Positions 1 to 9,349 of a stretch of DNA of 64,000 nucleotides are shown in pieces. Position numbers and translations under genes: made by a program. Source of the DNA: Halicephalobus mephisto. Taxonomy: Eukaryota > Nematoda > Chromadorea > Rhabditida > Panagrolaimidae. Below the pieces are notes generated by a model. It did not search any database, had not been told where the DNA came from, and was given only the letters and a program-made list of their open reading frames with translations. The DNA lies in assembly GCA_009193035.1 (NCBI GenBank), contig SWDT01000101.1, positions 210,985 to 274,984 on the forward strand, written 5' to 3'. How positions within the stretch are numbered: the stretch's first letter is position 1; each line of letters opens with the position of its first letter.

Positions 1-268
1 TGTAGCATCCATTGAGTTACAGCGATTTGAAAAAAGGATTTTTTAAAGACACTATGTATTCTGTCTTTGTAAATTGAAACAATCTGGTTTTTTTTGTCGT
101 TATTTACGCAACGTGGGGAAACCAACCCTAAGTTATTTTCAGAGTAAATAAAAACCTGAAAAAATAATTTATTTTTGAATTGAAAATATCTGTACTTTAA
201 GTAATATTTAATTTTGAAAGTTGTCTTATTTTAACCCACTTGATCCTATTAGTTTTCCAAAAACCTAG
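1..268. other. Non-coding left edge
   Basis: AT-rich sequence with no open frame of note. If the candidate exon starting at 269 is real, this would be the intron before it. Nothing else is recognised. Confidence 0.4.
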
Positions 269-899
269 ACTATTCCAAAGCAGAGATCGGGAGACCCGTT
301 AGTGTGTCCATCGAGTGTGTCCTCTTCAACAACATCGGGGACGATTGAGTTCCTGCGCAAATTGATTTTAGAAAAAGTAAGCATGCTTTGGAATCTGGGA
401 TTTCCCTGTCAGTTAGGCTACAACATTCCAATTGTTTTTTACTAGATTTCTACGAAGAATCTTCCAAAATTCAATGGAAAATTTTGAAACCTTAATTCTG
501 ATAGATTTCTGAAGCTGCGTAGGATCATATAGGAATCTGTAGAGTTTTCTAATATTCGTTAAAACTCTTTAGAATCTTCTAGAATCTAATGGAAGATTCA
601 AAAACCTTCAAGACTTCTATACAAATTCCTGAAGCTGTGTAGGATCATATAAGAATCCATAGTTTTCTATCATTCGTTAAAACTCTTTAGAATCTTCTAG
701 AATCCAACTCGAAATTTTTAAGATTTCTAAAATCTTACAGAAACTTTTAAAATCTCTCGCAACTTCATGCAAATCTCTAGAATTTAGTAGGAACTCACAA
801 CATCTAAAACTTGCGATTTTTAAAATCTTCAAAGTTCTAAAATGTGTCAGAACTATTTTATAACGAATCTTGATTTTATTTTTTCAGTATCGTGATTAG
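269..899 (+). CDS. Possible 3' end of a gene running in from the left
   Basis: This is a weak candidate. An open exon at 269-376 (36 codons) follows an AG at 267-268 and ends at a good donor, GTAAGC. After an intron of 511 nt, a TTTTTCAG acceptor at 881-887 leads to codons Y-R-D-stop at 888-899 in the same phase. The exon is less AT-rich than its surroundings and encodes a Ser/Thr stretch followed by a short charged helix-like segment (IEFLRKLILEK). The upstream exons would lie outside the window. The same stretch also reads as a minus-strand terminal exon (acceptor GCGCAG near 353, stop near 266), so the strand is not certain. The intron holds a degenerate duplicated segment (about 500-590 and 628-710) rich in CTTTAGAATCTTCTAGAATC. 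No family is recognised. Confidence 0.3.
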
Positions 900-1560
900 T
901 TCAAAATCGATTTGATGTCGATTTTTGGATGAAGCAAAGTGTCCATTTTTTGTCTAATCCATTCAAGACATGTTTTATCAGTTTCATTGACGATCGATTA
1001 GGACGGACCGAACTAATCTTCCAAAGGTCCAAAAAGCACGTAAAAGTCGAAATTGCTCAGATTCTTTAGAATATCAATATTTGTTCAGTCAACGAATGTT
1101 TGTTATTGCTTGGTTTTTCCTTGATCTCAGTCTTATCTTCGAGTCCCTAGATGAACCTTGTCCCTAGATAAATTGGCCACCTTATCATCGCGTGAAATTT
1201 CTCACTTTTTTCCAAGTTAGAGTTTTGAGAGTTCTTTAAAAGTTAAAAAAATTCATTTCGAGATAAATTTAAAAAATCGATTTTTTGCTTTTAAAATAAT
1301 ATAGAAATTGTTACTGGCATTAGTTCGCTTTTCGCCAAAGACTCAAATTTGGCAATATTCACATTTCGCCCGAGTTTTTTAATTTTTTTTAATTAAAATT
1401 TTCAAAAATTTGACATAAATTTTTGTAAATTTAAAAATCTTGAAATTCGTGTCGAGAGAATTTTGTAAAAATAAATTTGTAATTTTTTAAATGATTTAGG
1501 TTTGATCGAACCATCCCATGCCATTCGAATAATTCCGTTTGATCACTGATAATTACTGAC
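900..1560. other. Upstream region of the desaturase gene
   Basis: AT-rich non-coding DNA between the possible left-edge gene and the desaturase start codon. No repeat family or clear core promoter is recognised. Confidence 0.5.
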
Positions 1561-4145
1561 ATGGGACAATCCGTCTCCAGTACGGAGTTCGTTTGGCGTT
1601 ACACCGAACAACCCCATGCTGACAGAAGAAAGGCCATCGTCAAGAAGTACCCCGAAATTAAAAAGGTTCGTTGTTGAAATTCTACAGTATTGTCAAGATA
1701 GAAACCAGAAGTACATTAATAGTCTTTACTGGAACAATAAGACACAGAGACAATTATATATCTCACACAAGACAACTAAAGGTTTCATTTGTGCTCTACA
1801 GTATTCCACATTCCCTGCTATTCAGGGTACCATTTTATGTCCCCTCTTTTTGGTCCAGTTTCTGTCCCAAGACTGACCAAATCAGGGCCTTCTAGACTGA
1901 TCGAAATTAGCCGGGAAGCTTCTAGAAGGACCTGTACTACATTATATCGAAGCTGTTCTAAGGACCCAGGATTGACTGTTGGAGTAGAAACAGAAACATA
2001 ATAACAACCTTTACTAGCACAATAAATACAGTTAGTATACACCTCCCACACAACACAACTAAGAATCTCATTCATGACATACAGTATTCCACACTCCTTG
2101 AGATTCAGGCTATCTCTTCAGATTTTCTCTTTTTAGTCCACTTCTCTGTCCCAACAAGTGCTTTAATTCCTAAAATTTAATCGAATTATAAAAATTAATT
2201 TCGAGAAATTATAAACTATAATGTTTTCTAGAAAAAGTAATTTTAATTTTTGGAAATTTCAAAATTATTACAATTCTGTAAAAAATTCCGAACTTTTTAG
2301 AAAAGAAGAATCCTAAAATTTTTGGAAACCTCGATGATAGTTTCTGGAAGCTTTTAGAATTTCTTTAAAGATTTTTGGGATTTCCTTAAACTCAGTAAAA
2401 AATTCAGAATTATTTAAGTTTTTAAATTTAAGATTTTTCTAAAAAATTAGTAAATTCATGTTGAGACGACTTCGAATTAACTTGCATTTTTGTCCAAACT
2501 TTTATTCGATTACTGTATTTTCACGGTATCTTTAATTTGGCTACTTTCAATTTTAGTGATTTCATAGTAATATAACTATAATTGAGAAGGTTCTCCCAAT
2601 TACTGTATTCCTACAGTACCTTTAATTTTATTATTTTCAGCTTTTTAGTGATTTCGTAGTAATATAATTTTTTTTAATAAGTTTACTGAAATCTTCTCCC
2701 AATTACTGTATTCCTACAGTATCTTTAATTTTATTATTTTCACTTTAAGTGATTTAACAATAATATAATTAAATTTTTTTATAAGTTCACTGAAATCTTC
2801 TCCCAATTACTGTACTCCTACAGTACCTTTAATTTTATTATTTTCAGCTTTTTAGTGATTTCGTAGTAATATAATTTTTTTTTAATAAGTTTACTGAAAT
2901 CTTCTCCCAATTACTGTATTCCTACAGTACCTTTAATTTTATTATTTTCACTTTAAGTGATTTAACAACAATATAATTAAATTTTTTTATAAGTTCACTG
3001 AAATCTTCTCCCAATTACTGTACTCCTACAGTACCTTTAATTTTATTATTTTCACTTTAAGTGATTTAACAATAATATAATTATCTTTTTTATAAGTTCA
3101 CTGAAATCTCCTTCCGGTTACTATATTCCTACAGTACCTTTAATTTTATTATTTTCAGCTTTTTGGAGTGGATCCAAGCTTGAAGTACGTTGTGTCAGCT
3201 TCAGTAATCGCCCAGATTATCGCTTGTTTTCTTCTGAAAGATTCATCATGGTTTCTGATTTTACTCCAAGCTTACTTCTTCGGCGGGGTCGTAAATCACG
3301 CTCTGACTCTGGCTATACACGATATTTCTCACAACACTGCCTTCGGCAATGATTGGCCGTTGGCGAATAGGTTTTTCGGAATGTGGGCAAATCTGCCTAT
3401 AGCTGTTCCAATGTCTATATCGTTTAAAAAATATCATGTTGAACATCACAGATATCTTGCTGAAGACGCTTTGGATACGGATGTTCCTACAGATTTCGAA
3501 GCCAAATTTTTCACAACACCAGTAAAAAAATTATTATGGTTAACTTTACAGCCTTTGTTTTATGCTTTTCGACCTTTGGTTATTTACAAAAAATTCCCTA
3601 CAGATTTAGAAATAATCAATGCAATTTTTCAAATTATTTTTGATATTTTTATACTTTATTTTTGCGGTTTTAAATCTCTTGCTTACTTATTTATCGGGAC
3701 TTTTCTCTGTATGGGAATCCATCCATCTGCCGGACATTTCGTCGCTGAACATTATTTATTTTTCCAAGACCAAGAAACATATTCCTATTACGGTCCTTGG
3801 AATCTCGTTCTCTACAACGTCGGGTACCACATGGAACACCACGACTTCCCCTACATTCCCGGTCGAAATCTGCCTTTAGTCAGAAAAATCGCTCCAGAAT
3901 TTTACGACAATCTTTATATCCACCAAAGTTGGACTACTGTTCTGTGGGATTTCGTTTTTTCTCCAGCCATGGGTCCTTACAAACGACTCAAACGTCCTGC
4001 TTCAGTACCTCAGGAGCGTTACGGTCACTATGCTCTTGCCAGTTACGTAAAACCGGTTCGTTCCATCATTACACAACAAAACTACAGTAAACTTTCAGGT
4101 CACCCGAATGTTTCGAAACCTCTTAGAAGCCATCCATGTGATTAA
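1561..4145 (+). CDS. Sphingolipid delta-4 desaturase (DEGS1/DES1-like)
   Basis: Predicted dihydroceramide (sphingolipid delta-4) desaturase, an ER membrane di-iron enzyme that makes the 4,5 double bond of ceramide. Two exons, 1561-1665 and 3159-4145, join in phase 0 to give 363 aa. The N-terminus [20 protein letters not shown] matches the DES1 start, including Gly2, the N-myristoylation position known for DES1. Three histidine boxes are present: HDISH (aa 89-93), HVEHH (128-132) and HMEHH (259-263). The usual family residue in the last box is N rather than M. Several hydrophobic segments lie between the boxes. The protein is about 40 residues longer than vertebrate DEGS1 (323 aa), through a basic C-terminal tail. 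C. elegans has two relatives (ttm-5 and F33D4.4) and I cannot say which is the ortholog. The single 1.5-kb intron is full of repeats, and the exon 2 acceptor lies in the last unit of a tandem array. An AATAAA lies at 4172-4177. Confidence 0.93.
1686..2160 (+). repeat. Dispersed repeat family E copies inside desaturase intron
   Basis: The first half of the desaturase intron holds sequence that recurs at 17290-17480 (inverted) and 18780-19025 (direct), with a weaker match at 28968-29130. Common landmarks are AAGATAGAAACCAGAAGTAC, a CTCACACAAGACAACT block and an end resembling CTGTCCCAACA. Ends resembling GTGTTGGGACAGAAAC and its inverse suggest a non-autonomous terminal-inverted-repeat element. 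Here two units appear to lie side by side (about 1686-1880 and 1950-2155). Confidence 0.6.
2505..3160 (+). repeat. About 103-bp tandem repeat reaching the exon 2 splice acceptor
   Basis: Seven units of about 103 bp (the first diverged and shorter) end near 2549, 2640, 2742, 2847, 2950, 3053 and 3158. Each carries CCAATTACTGTATTCCTACA followed by CTTTAATTTTATTATTTTCA. Units alternate between TTTTCAGCTTTTTAGTGA and TTTTCACTTTAAGTGA. The last unit ends in TTTTCAGCTTTTTGGAGTGG, where the AG is the real acceptor of desaturase exon 2. Confidence 0.85.
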
Positions 4146-4184
4146 AAAATCTAAAATGATTGAAAAGAAAAAATAAAGTAAATT

Positions 4185-5839
4185 TTATTTTTGAATCAAA
4201 AATTCCTCTTGATCCTTCAGAAGCAATTCGTGGAGTTTACAGGCCCTCAAGTCCACCATCTCTTGGGAAACGTCTGATAATCCATCTTCAGAAACAACCT
4301 TCTGCCAATCTATGACTTCCATAAATCTTCCTTTAGATCCGTTGTTTTCTTTTACAAATTCATTTAAAAAATTATTCACTTTTTTGAATCTGTCGTTGAA
4401 ATCTATCACTCCACGTCCATCTGCCTTACAGTATGGAATTGTAACAAAGTAAATATTCGGGTATTGAGGAGAAATAGGTTCTTCTGATTCCGCGTTTTTG
4501 AATCTTGCCGGCGACTTTGGTCCGAAATCTTCATCGAGGGACTTTAGGAACTTGTTGATGAAACTATCCAGCTCACTGAAGCAACACTCTCTGTCCACGG
4601 CTCTGATAGCGAGATCCATTCCATAAGCGATGTAAATCCTGGGGATAATGTAGGCGTTTTTCTTCAACTTTCTAACTTCCTGAAGAGCTTTAAAGAAGAC
4701 AGAAAACGGCGTCGGAAAACTGAGATCTATAGCTGCGGAATGCTTCACTACAGTATGCGTCTGGAGTGGCTTCAGAAGAGTGTCGAAAATGAACAAATTC
4801 CTCACACGGGGTATAGGTTCAGAGTAGTGGAACTTCATCATGATGTTTCTGAATTCCTCTACGGTTCTCGGTTTGAATCTGCTAGCTTGGAAAACCCAAT
4901 CAGATGAGGCACAAACAGTCGGAGCAGGAATCAAATTGAAAGCATACGGTAAAGCAGCAAGAGCGTTTTCGGTGTTGTCGACATTGACCACTTTGTGATC
5001 TTCATCGATTCCAGGACATCTGGTGTAGAAATCTATCATATCGAGAGCGTTAGGGGTGCAATCTTCTACAGGTTCTTTGTGGATTTCGTCTTCAAAAGTC
5101 GACGATGGGGAATTGCAAAAAGTTGTTTCATTTTCGAATCTGACTTTTTTGGCAGTTTTTCTTATTTTATACTCTTGATTTCGTTCTTCAGAATCCCATT
5201 TGTCTTCAGAATCCATAGTTCTTTCAGAATCCCAGTTTTCTTCAGAATCAACTTCTTCGAAAATCGCCCGTCTTCTGTCATCGCCAGACCGAGAATATCC
5301 TTTGTTACTTACTGCATCTAATCCTTCTTCATCCTCGAATGTGACACCGGCTTTTCTCTTCTTCGCCTCTGAGTTCGACGGCCTCGAATCCGTCAACGGA
5401 ATCACGCTATCCCAGCCTTTTTTGAATTCATCCACCATCAGGAGGGCACTGCCGTAGAACTTCATATACTGTTTGCTTCTACCACCGATTTTGAAGTAAA
5501 TTTGATCGAAATTTGTCTCAAATGTTTCCTTCGTAGCTAAAAGTGGGAAATTCACATATGGGAATTTGACACAAAAGAACTTACATTTTTTAAAAGCTTC
5601 GAGAAAAATTTTCTTCAATTTTGGGAGATTTTTGAATTCTTCAACTAACATTGGTCTATTCTTTGGAAATATATCAGCACTGGAATGTCGCAAACACTCG
5701 AAGTACACTGAAAACAATAAAATTATAAAAATTCATATATGAAAAAAAACTTACAATCGAACGATTGAGTGGGACCTTCAAACAGCGGTTTTTCGTCTTC
5801 TTCATTTAAGTAATCTGCAAAAAACTCCTCCAATTCCAT
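4185..5839 (-). CDS. Orphan protein, acidic low-complexity centre, 535 aa
   Basis: No family is recognised. Exon 1 (5755-5839) starts at the first ATG and encodes MELEEFFADYLNEEDEKPLF. A short intron with donor GTAAGT and acceptor TTTTCAG leads to one long exon (5707-4185). The N-terminal ~130 residues look globular. Residues ~135-215 are charged, with repeated DSE motifs (SEENWDSERTMDSEDKWDSE) and basic patches such as KKRK, which suggests a disordered linker and possibly nuclear location. The C-terminal ~270 residues are again globular, with a segment ending IYFVTIPYCK and a later IDWQKVVSEDGLSD. That layout is loosely like the end of an SGNH/GDSL fold, but I would not call it one. No signal peptide or membrane segment is seen. 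The gene converges on the desaturase: the two stop codons are about 40 bp apart, and a minus-strand AATAAA overlaps its own stop. Confidence 0.75.
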
Positions 5840-6041
5840 ACCCGAGATTTCACCATAAAAAATTTAAAAATATCTAAAAAATTAATAAACATTGATATAA
5901 CCACACAAAACTGAAAATCACTCGAAAAAGGAAAAGAATAAAACGCCAAATTTTTTATCTTCATTGAGAAAAATAAATTTTTATTTCAATAGGAAAAAGT
6001 AAATTTTTTTATTTTAATATAAAAATGAAGTTAAAGAACTA
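5840..6041. other. Short spacer between orphan gene and receptor copy 1
   Basis: AT-rich DNA upstream of the orphan gene (read on the minus strand) and downstream of the minus-strand receptor copy 1. No feature is recognised. Confidence 0.4.
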
Positions 6042-7727
6042 TTACTTCCATTGAAAAGAATAGAATTTGAAATAGTCCTCTTGAGTGGGCAATGGAGCTA
6101 CATGAGAACTCCTGGACATTCTGGAGCAACGGTTCAAAGTCAGAATCTGGATGAACCGTTTCCTCTGCTCTCCGTTCGTCCCTACACCCAGAATCGGATG
6201 AATCATACCGTAAATAGGGAAAACCAGGCTCGAGAACTCCTGAAAACATAGATCACTCTAAATGAGAAAACTTGTAGAAAGGGAGATCCGTATTAAAGCA
6301 CGCTTTTGACAGAAATTCGGTTTTCTTTCTTACCTTTGTGGCAACGAAATCCACCATGCTTTTGAATTCTTTATCGTTCTGAGCCCAGCTGATTCTATAT
6401 GTGATGTAAAGAGTGATAAAGTAAGCTATCATGAATCCGATCATCTGAAATGCTATCTCCTTCGTCGTTTGGACGTTTTCTCTTCTTTGGAATTCTTCAG
6501 ACAGGTAATTGGGCTTCAATAGGTTTTTCGGATTGCTTTTTCGGAAGCTTTTAAATTTCTTAAATTTCCGATTTACAAAATACAATCCGATCGTGATGAA
6601 AATCGCGGCTACAGTGCCCATGAAGATAGTGGACAACATCGTGAAGAAATGTATTCCAATGGAATTTAGGGAACTACAATAATCTAACAATTCACTAGGG
6701 ACGGAGAAACTTCGGATGAAAGTTGGAGTGGATGTTATGATGACGTAAATCCACGGAATAGCACAAATTAATACAGTCACGAATATACTGTCGAATTTTT
6801 CGTACTTTTTGTAGAATATTGTAGCTGCTAACCTTTCGACTGTAGATATATCTAATCCGATCATAGCTGCGTAGAGTGGCTGTCGACCGATGAGGGATTC
6901 GATGGAACAGGAACGTTTATCCACTCGGAACGAACAAGGATCTGACGCCTATAAGATATACTGTAGCTTTCGAAATTAATTTAATTTAGAATAAAAGAGA
7001 AATATTCAAAAACAAAAAGAAAGAAGTATAACTTATGTCAAATATGATGCTTTAAGAAACCAATAATTAACATCATAATTGAAAAACAAATCAAAAATTG
7101 TTCATTTCAAAATGATCATATGAGATATCCTTTCGAGAAATTAATAATTAAAAATTAAAAATATTAAATAAAGAAATGCTGATTCCAATACGAGCAATAG
7201 TTTATTATCTGATTACGAAATTGGTTGTTTCTTAAGTATCATGCGTGACAGAATCAGTATTTAATTTTGATAATTTTTCATATATTATCTGAGAAAATAC
7301 TTCTGAAAATAGCCTTAACATAAATAATATTATTATAATCACTATGTGGGGGCTAAATATGTGACTTTTTTAAAGTGAAAAGATTATTTGTTAAATTTAA
7401 TTTTTTTTATACAAGGTTATAACAAGAAATGAATGTGTAAATAATTTTCAGAGGTTGTGGACTTACAGTGAATGCAGCAAATAAGTGACTTCCAGATCGG
7501 TAGAGAGTGAATAGGTTCCTCAGCATTATCCCCACGGAGATGTTCACCCTCAGGGCACGGACATTCAGATGCACCTCCTTCGACCGCAGCTGGACCACCA
7601 TGTAAACCCCGAGGAGCACCAACGAACAAGAGTTGCACAAAATGATCGAGGAGTGAGCAGCCATCACAGTGGGGTTTCTGGAAATCTCCTCAGCAGAAGA
7701 GCAGTCTCCATCTCCAGTGGAATTCAT
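6042..7727 (-). CDS. Serpentine chemoreceptor copy 1 (Sra superfamily, Srab-like)
   Basis: Seven-transmembrane receptor of the nematode chemosensory type, predicted for sensory-neuron membranes. Exons on the minus strand are 7727-7467 (87 codons), 6948-6334 (205 codons) and 6239-6042, all joining in phase 0, for 357 aa. Family signs are the N-terminal C-S-S-A-E-E-I-S-R-N block, V-H-L-N-V-R-A-L after the first membrane segment, an S-D-P-C-S-F stretch, and E-R-L-A-A-T-I-F-Y-K-K-Y-E at the end of TM3. This combination is typical of Sra/Srab receptors; the exact subfamily is not certain. A cytoplasmic loop rich in Lys/Arg (RKFKKFKSFRKSNPK) lies before TM6. The last exon ends with H-P-I-L-G and a 45-residue tail. 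The reading frame is intact. It is divergent to copy 2, and exon 1 is nearly identical in all four copies. Confidence 0.78.
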
Positions 7728-7800
7728 GTTCAGGAAACAAAAATAGACAAATATGTCGTTTAAGGTTACCCAGTTACAAACAGAGTTATCTCACAAGTTT
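7728..7800 (-). promoter_or_regulatory. Conserved upstream box of receptor copy 1
   Basis: About 70 bp immediately 5' of the ATG are nearly the same in all four receptor copies. They include GACAAATATGTC (an inverted repeat), GGTTACCCAGTTACAAACAG and AGTTATCTCACAAGTTT. Homology stops sooner here than in copies 2-4, which also share GGCGGAGAACTT. This is likely a shared promoter segment or the edge of the duplicated unit. Confidence 0.5.
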
Positions 7801-9254
7801 CAAAAATAATGGAGAATTTTCTACTTTTTATAATAGGAGAAATTACAGTGTTTCTAAAACTAATTATACCTTACATATTTTATAACTTGAGAGGTAATTA
7901 CAGTCCGAAATATCATAAAAGGTGCAGAAAAATATGAAAATCATCACAATATAAATTTGTAAACTTTCCCTGTTGAGATCGAAAATTCTGACATTTTGTG
8001 TTTAGGTAATTCTAGAAGGTTCCAAAACTATCTAAAAAATACTGTCAGTTTTGTTATAAAAAAAGTAAAAACTATTATTTTAAATATTTGAAAAACAGCT
8101 TGGGTATGAATTTTAACACTTCTGCTGTAGCACTAGAATTAGAGTACAAAATACCGAAACTATTTGTTACATATCAGTCTTGTCTGTCACAGAATACCTG
8201 AAGAATACAACGTGAAGCGACTACTGAATCTCTCAAGAACTTTCATGCCAAGAGTCTGCTCTCATGATGTTTTAAACATCCATAAAACTATTTAAAATCA
8301 TTTAATTCTTGTTCTCTATCAATACCAAAAGTTGTTCGTTATGTAAAGAAAATACTAAAAGAATACAACGTGAAGCGACCACTGAATCTCTCAAGAACTT
8401 CCATGCTAGAAGTCTGCTCTCATGATGTCTTAAATAGTAAGGAAATTTGACGTGTTGCCTTAATTGACTGATTCTACTCGAATGATGACTCTGGTTTATT
8501 CAGTCAATCAAACAATACAAACGCTCATTAATAATGTCTTCTGATAGTTCAGCTTCGTCGGCGGATGTTTGATATAAATACACACAAATCAGTGTGCACT
8601 AAAATTGTCCTAATACATGATATTTAATTCATTGAGACATGAAGTACAATGTACCCATATCAACTCAATGTATCTGATACATTATATATAGTGCACTGAT
8701 ATCGATTTAATGTATCGAGATATTTAGTATAATATATCTGATATATTATAGTCGTTTTAATGAATCTATAATCATATATAGTGCACTGATATCGATTTAA
8801 TGTATCGAGATATTGAGTATAATGTGTCTCATACATCAGAACTGTCTTAATGTATTCATATATTATATATTATATACTATGTACTTTTGATGAGTACGAA
8901 GGACGGATATTAACTGATCAAAAATCCTTACACGATAACATAAGATAACGCTTAATCAGCTGGCGCAACAAAAATCTGAGAACACGAAGAATGTCAATCT
9001 AGCCTTTTTTCTCTTGAGGTGATCCACAGATCAGATGAAGATATCTCTTTTTCGCTAGAGGTATTTGTGAATAAAATGTGCTCATGACTTGCAAATACAA
9101 TAGTAATTTACGGTTTTCTGGGCGCCATCAAGGATCCTGAACTAACTCTAACATACATGACATGCGAGCCCCAAACTCATTTACTATTGATTTTTACATA
9201 CAATGACTTATAAATTATAATTAGTTTTAGAAATATTATTCTCTTTCCCCTGAC
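7801..9254. other. Intergenic region between divergent receptor copies 1 and 2
   Basis: There is no coding sequence. It contains a ~70-bp direct repeat (about 8202-8270 and 8357-8430; AATACAACGTGAAGCGAC to CTGCTCTCATGATGT) and a family A foldback-type repeat at about 8556-8895. The rest is AT-rich and unassigned. It must hold the promoters of both flanking receptors. Confidence 0.6.
8556..8895. repeat. Repeat family A (TGTATCGATATATT units)
   Basis: A run of short, partly palindromic units such as CACTGATATCGATTTAATGT and TGTATCGAGATAT, each about 50 bp. It starts near ACACACAAATCAGTGTG and ends near ATGTACTTTTGATG. Related copies are at about 15715-15860, 28570-28665, 31432-31762 and 53847-54128. 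The best copy (53847-54128) has inverted ends TACACACAAAAAAGAGTAC and GTACTTTGTTGTGTGTA. Confidence 0.6.
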
Positions 9255-9349
9255 AGGAACTCAAAGTTCTCCGCCTTTGCGAAACTTGTGAGATAACTCT
9301 ATTTGTAACTGGGTAACCTTAGACATTTGTCTATTTTTGTTTCCTGAAC
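9255..9349 (+). promoter_or_regulatory. Conserved upstream box of receptor copy 2
   Basis: It holds GTTCTCCGCCTTTGCGAAAC, TTGTGAGATAACTC, TAACTGGGTAACCTTAGACA and TTTGTCTATTTTTGTTTCC ahead of the ATG. The same block, in the same order, precedes copies 3 and 4 and, in part, copy 1. Confidence 0.5.

Noticed and set aside
269..360. Minus-strand terminal exon at the left edge
   Set aside because: It is open and ends in a stop, but the plus-strand reading has a good donor and an in-phase terminal exon. Kept only as an alternative.
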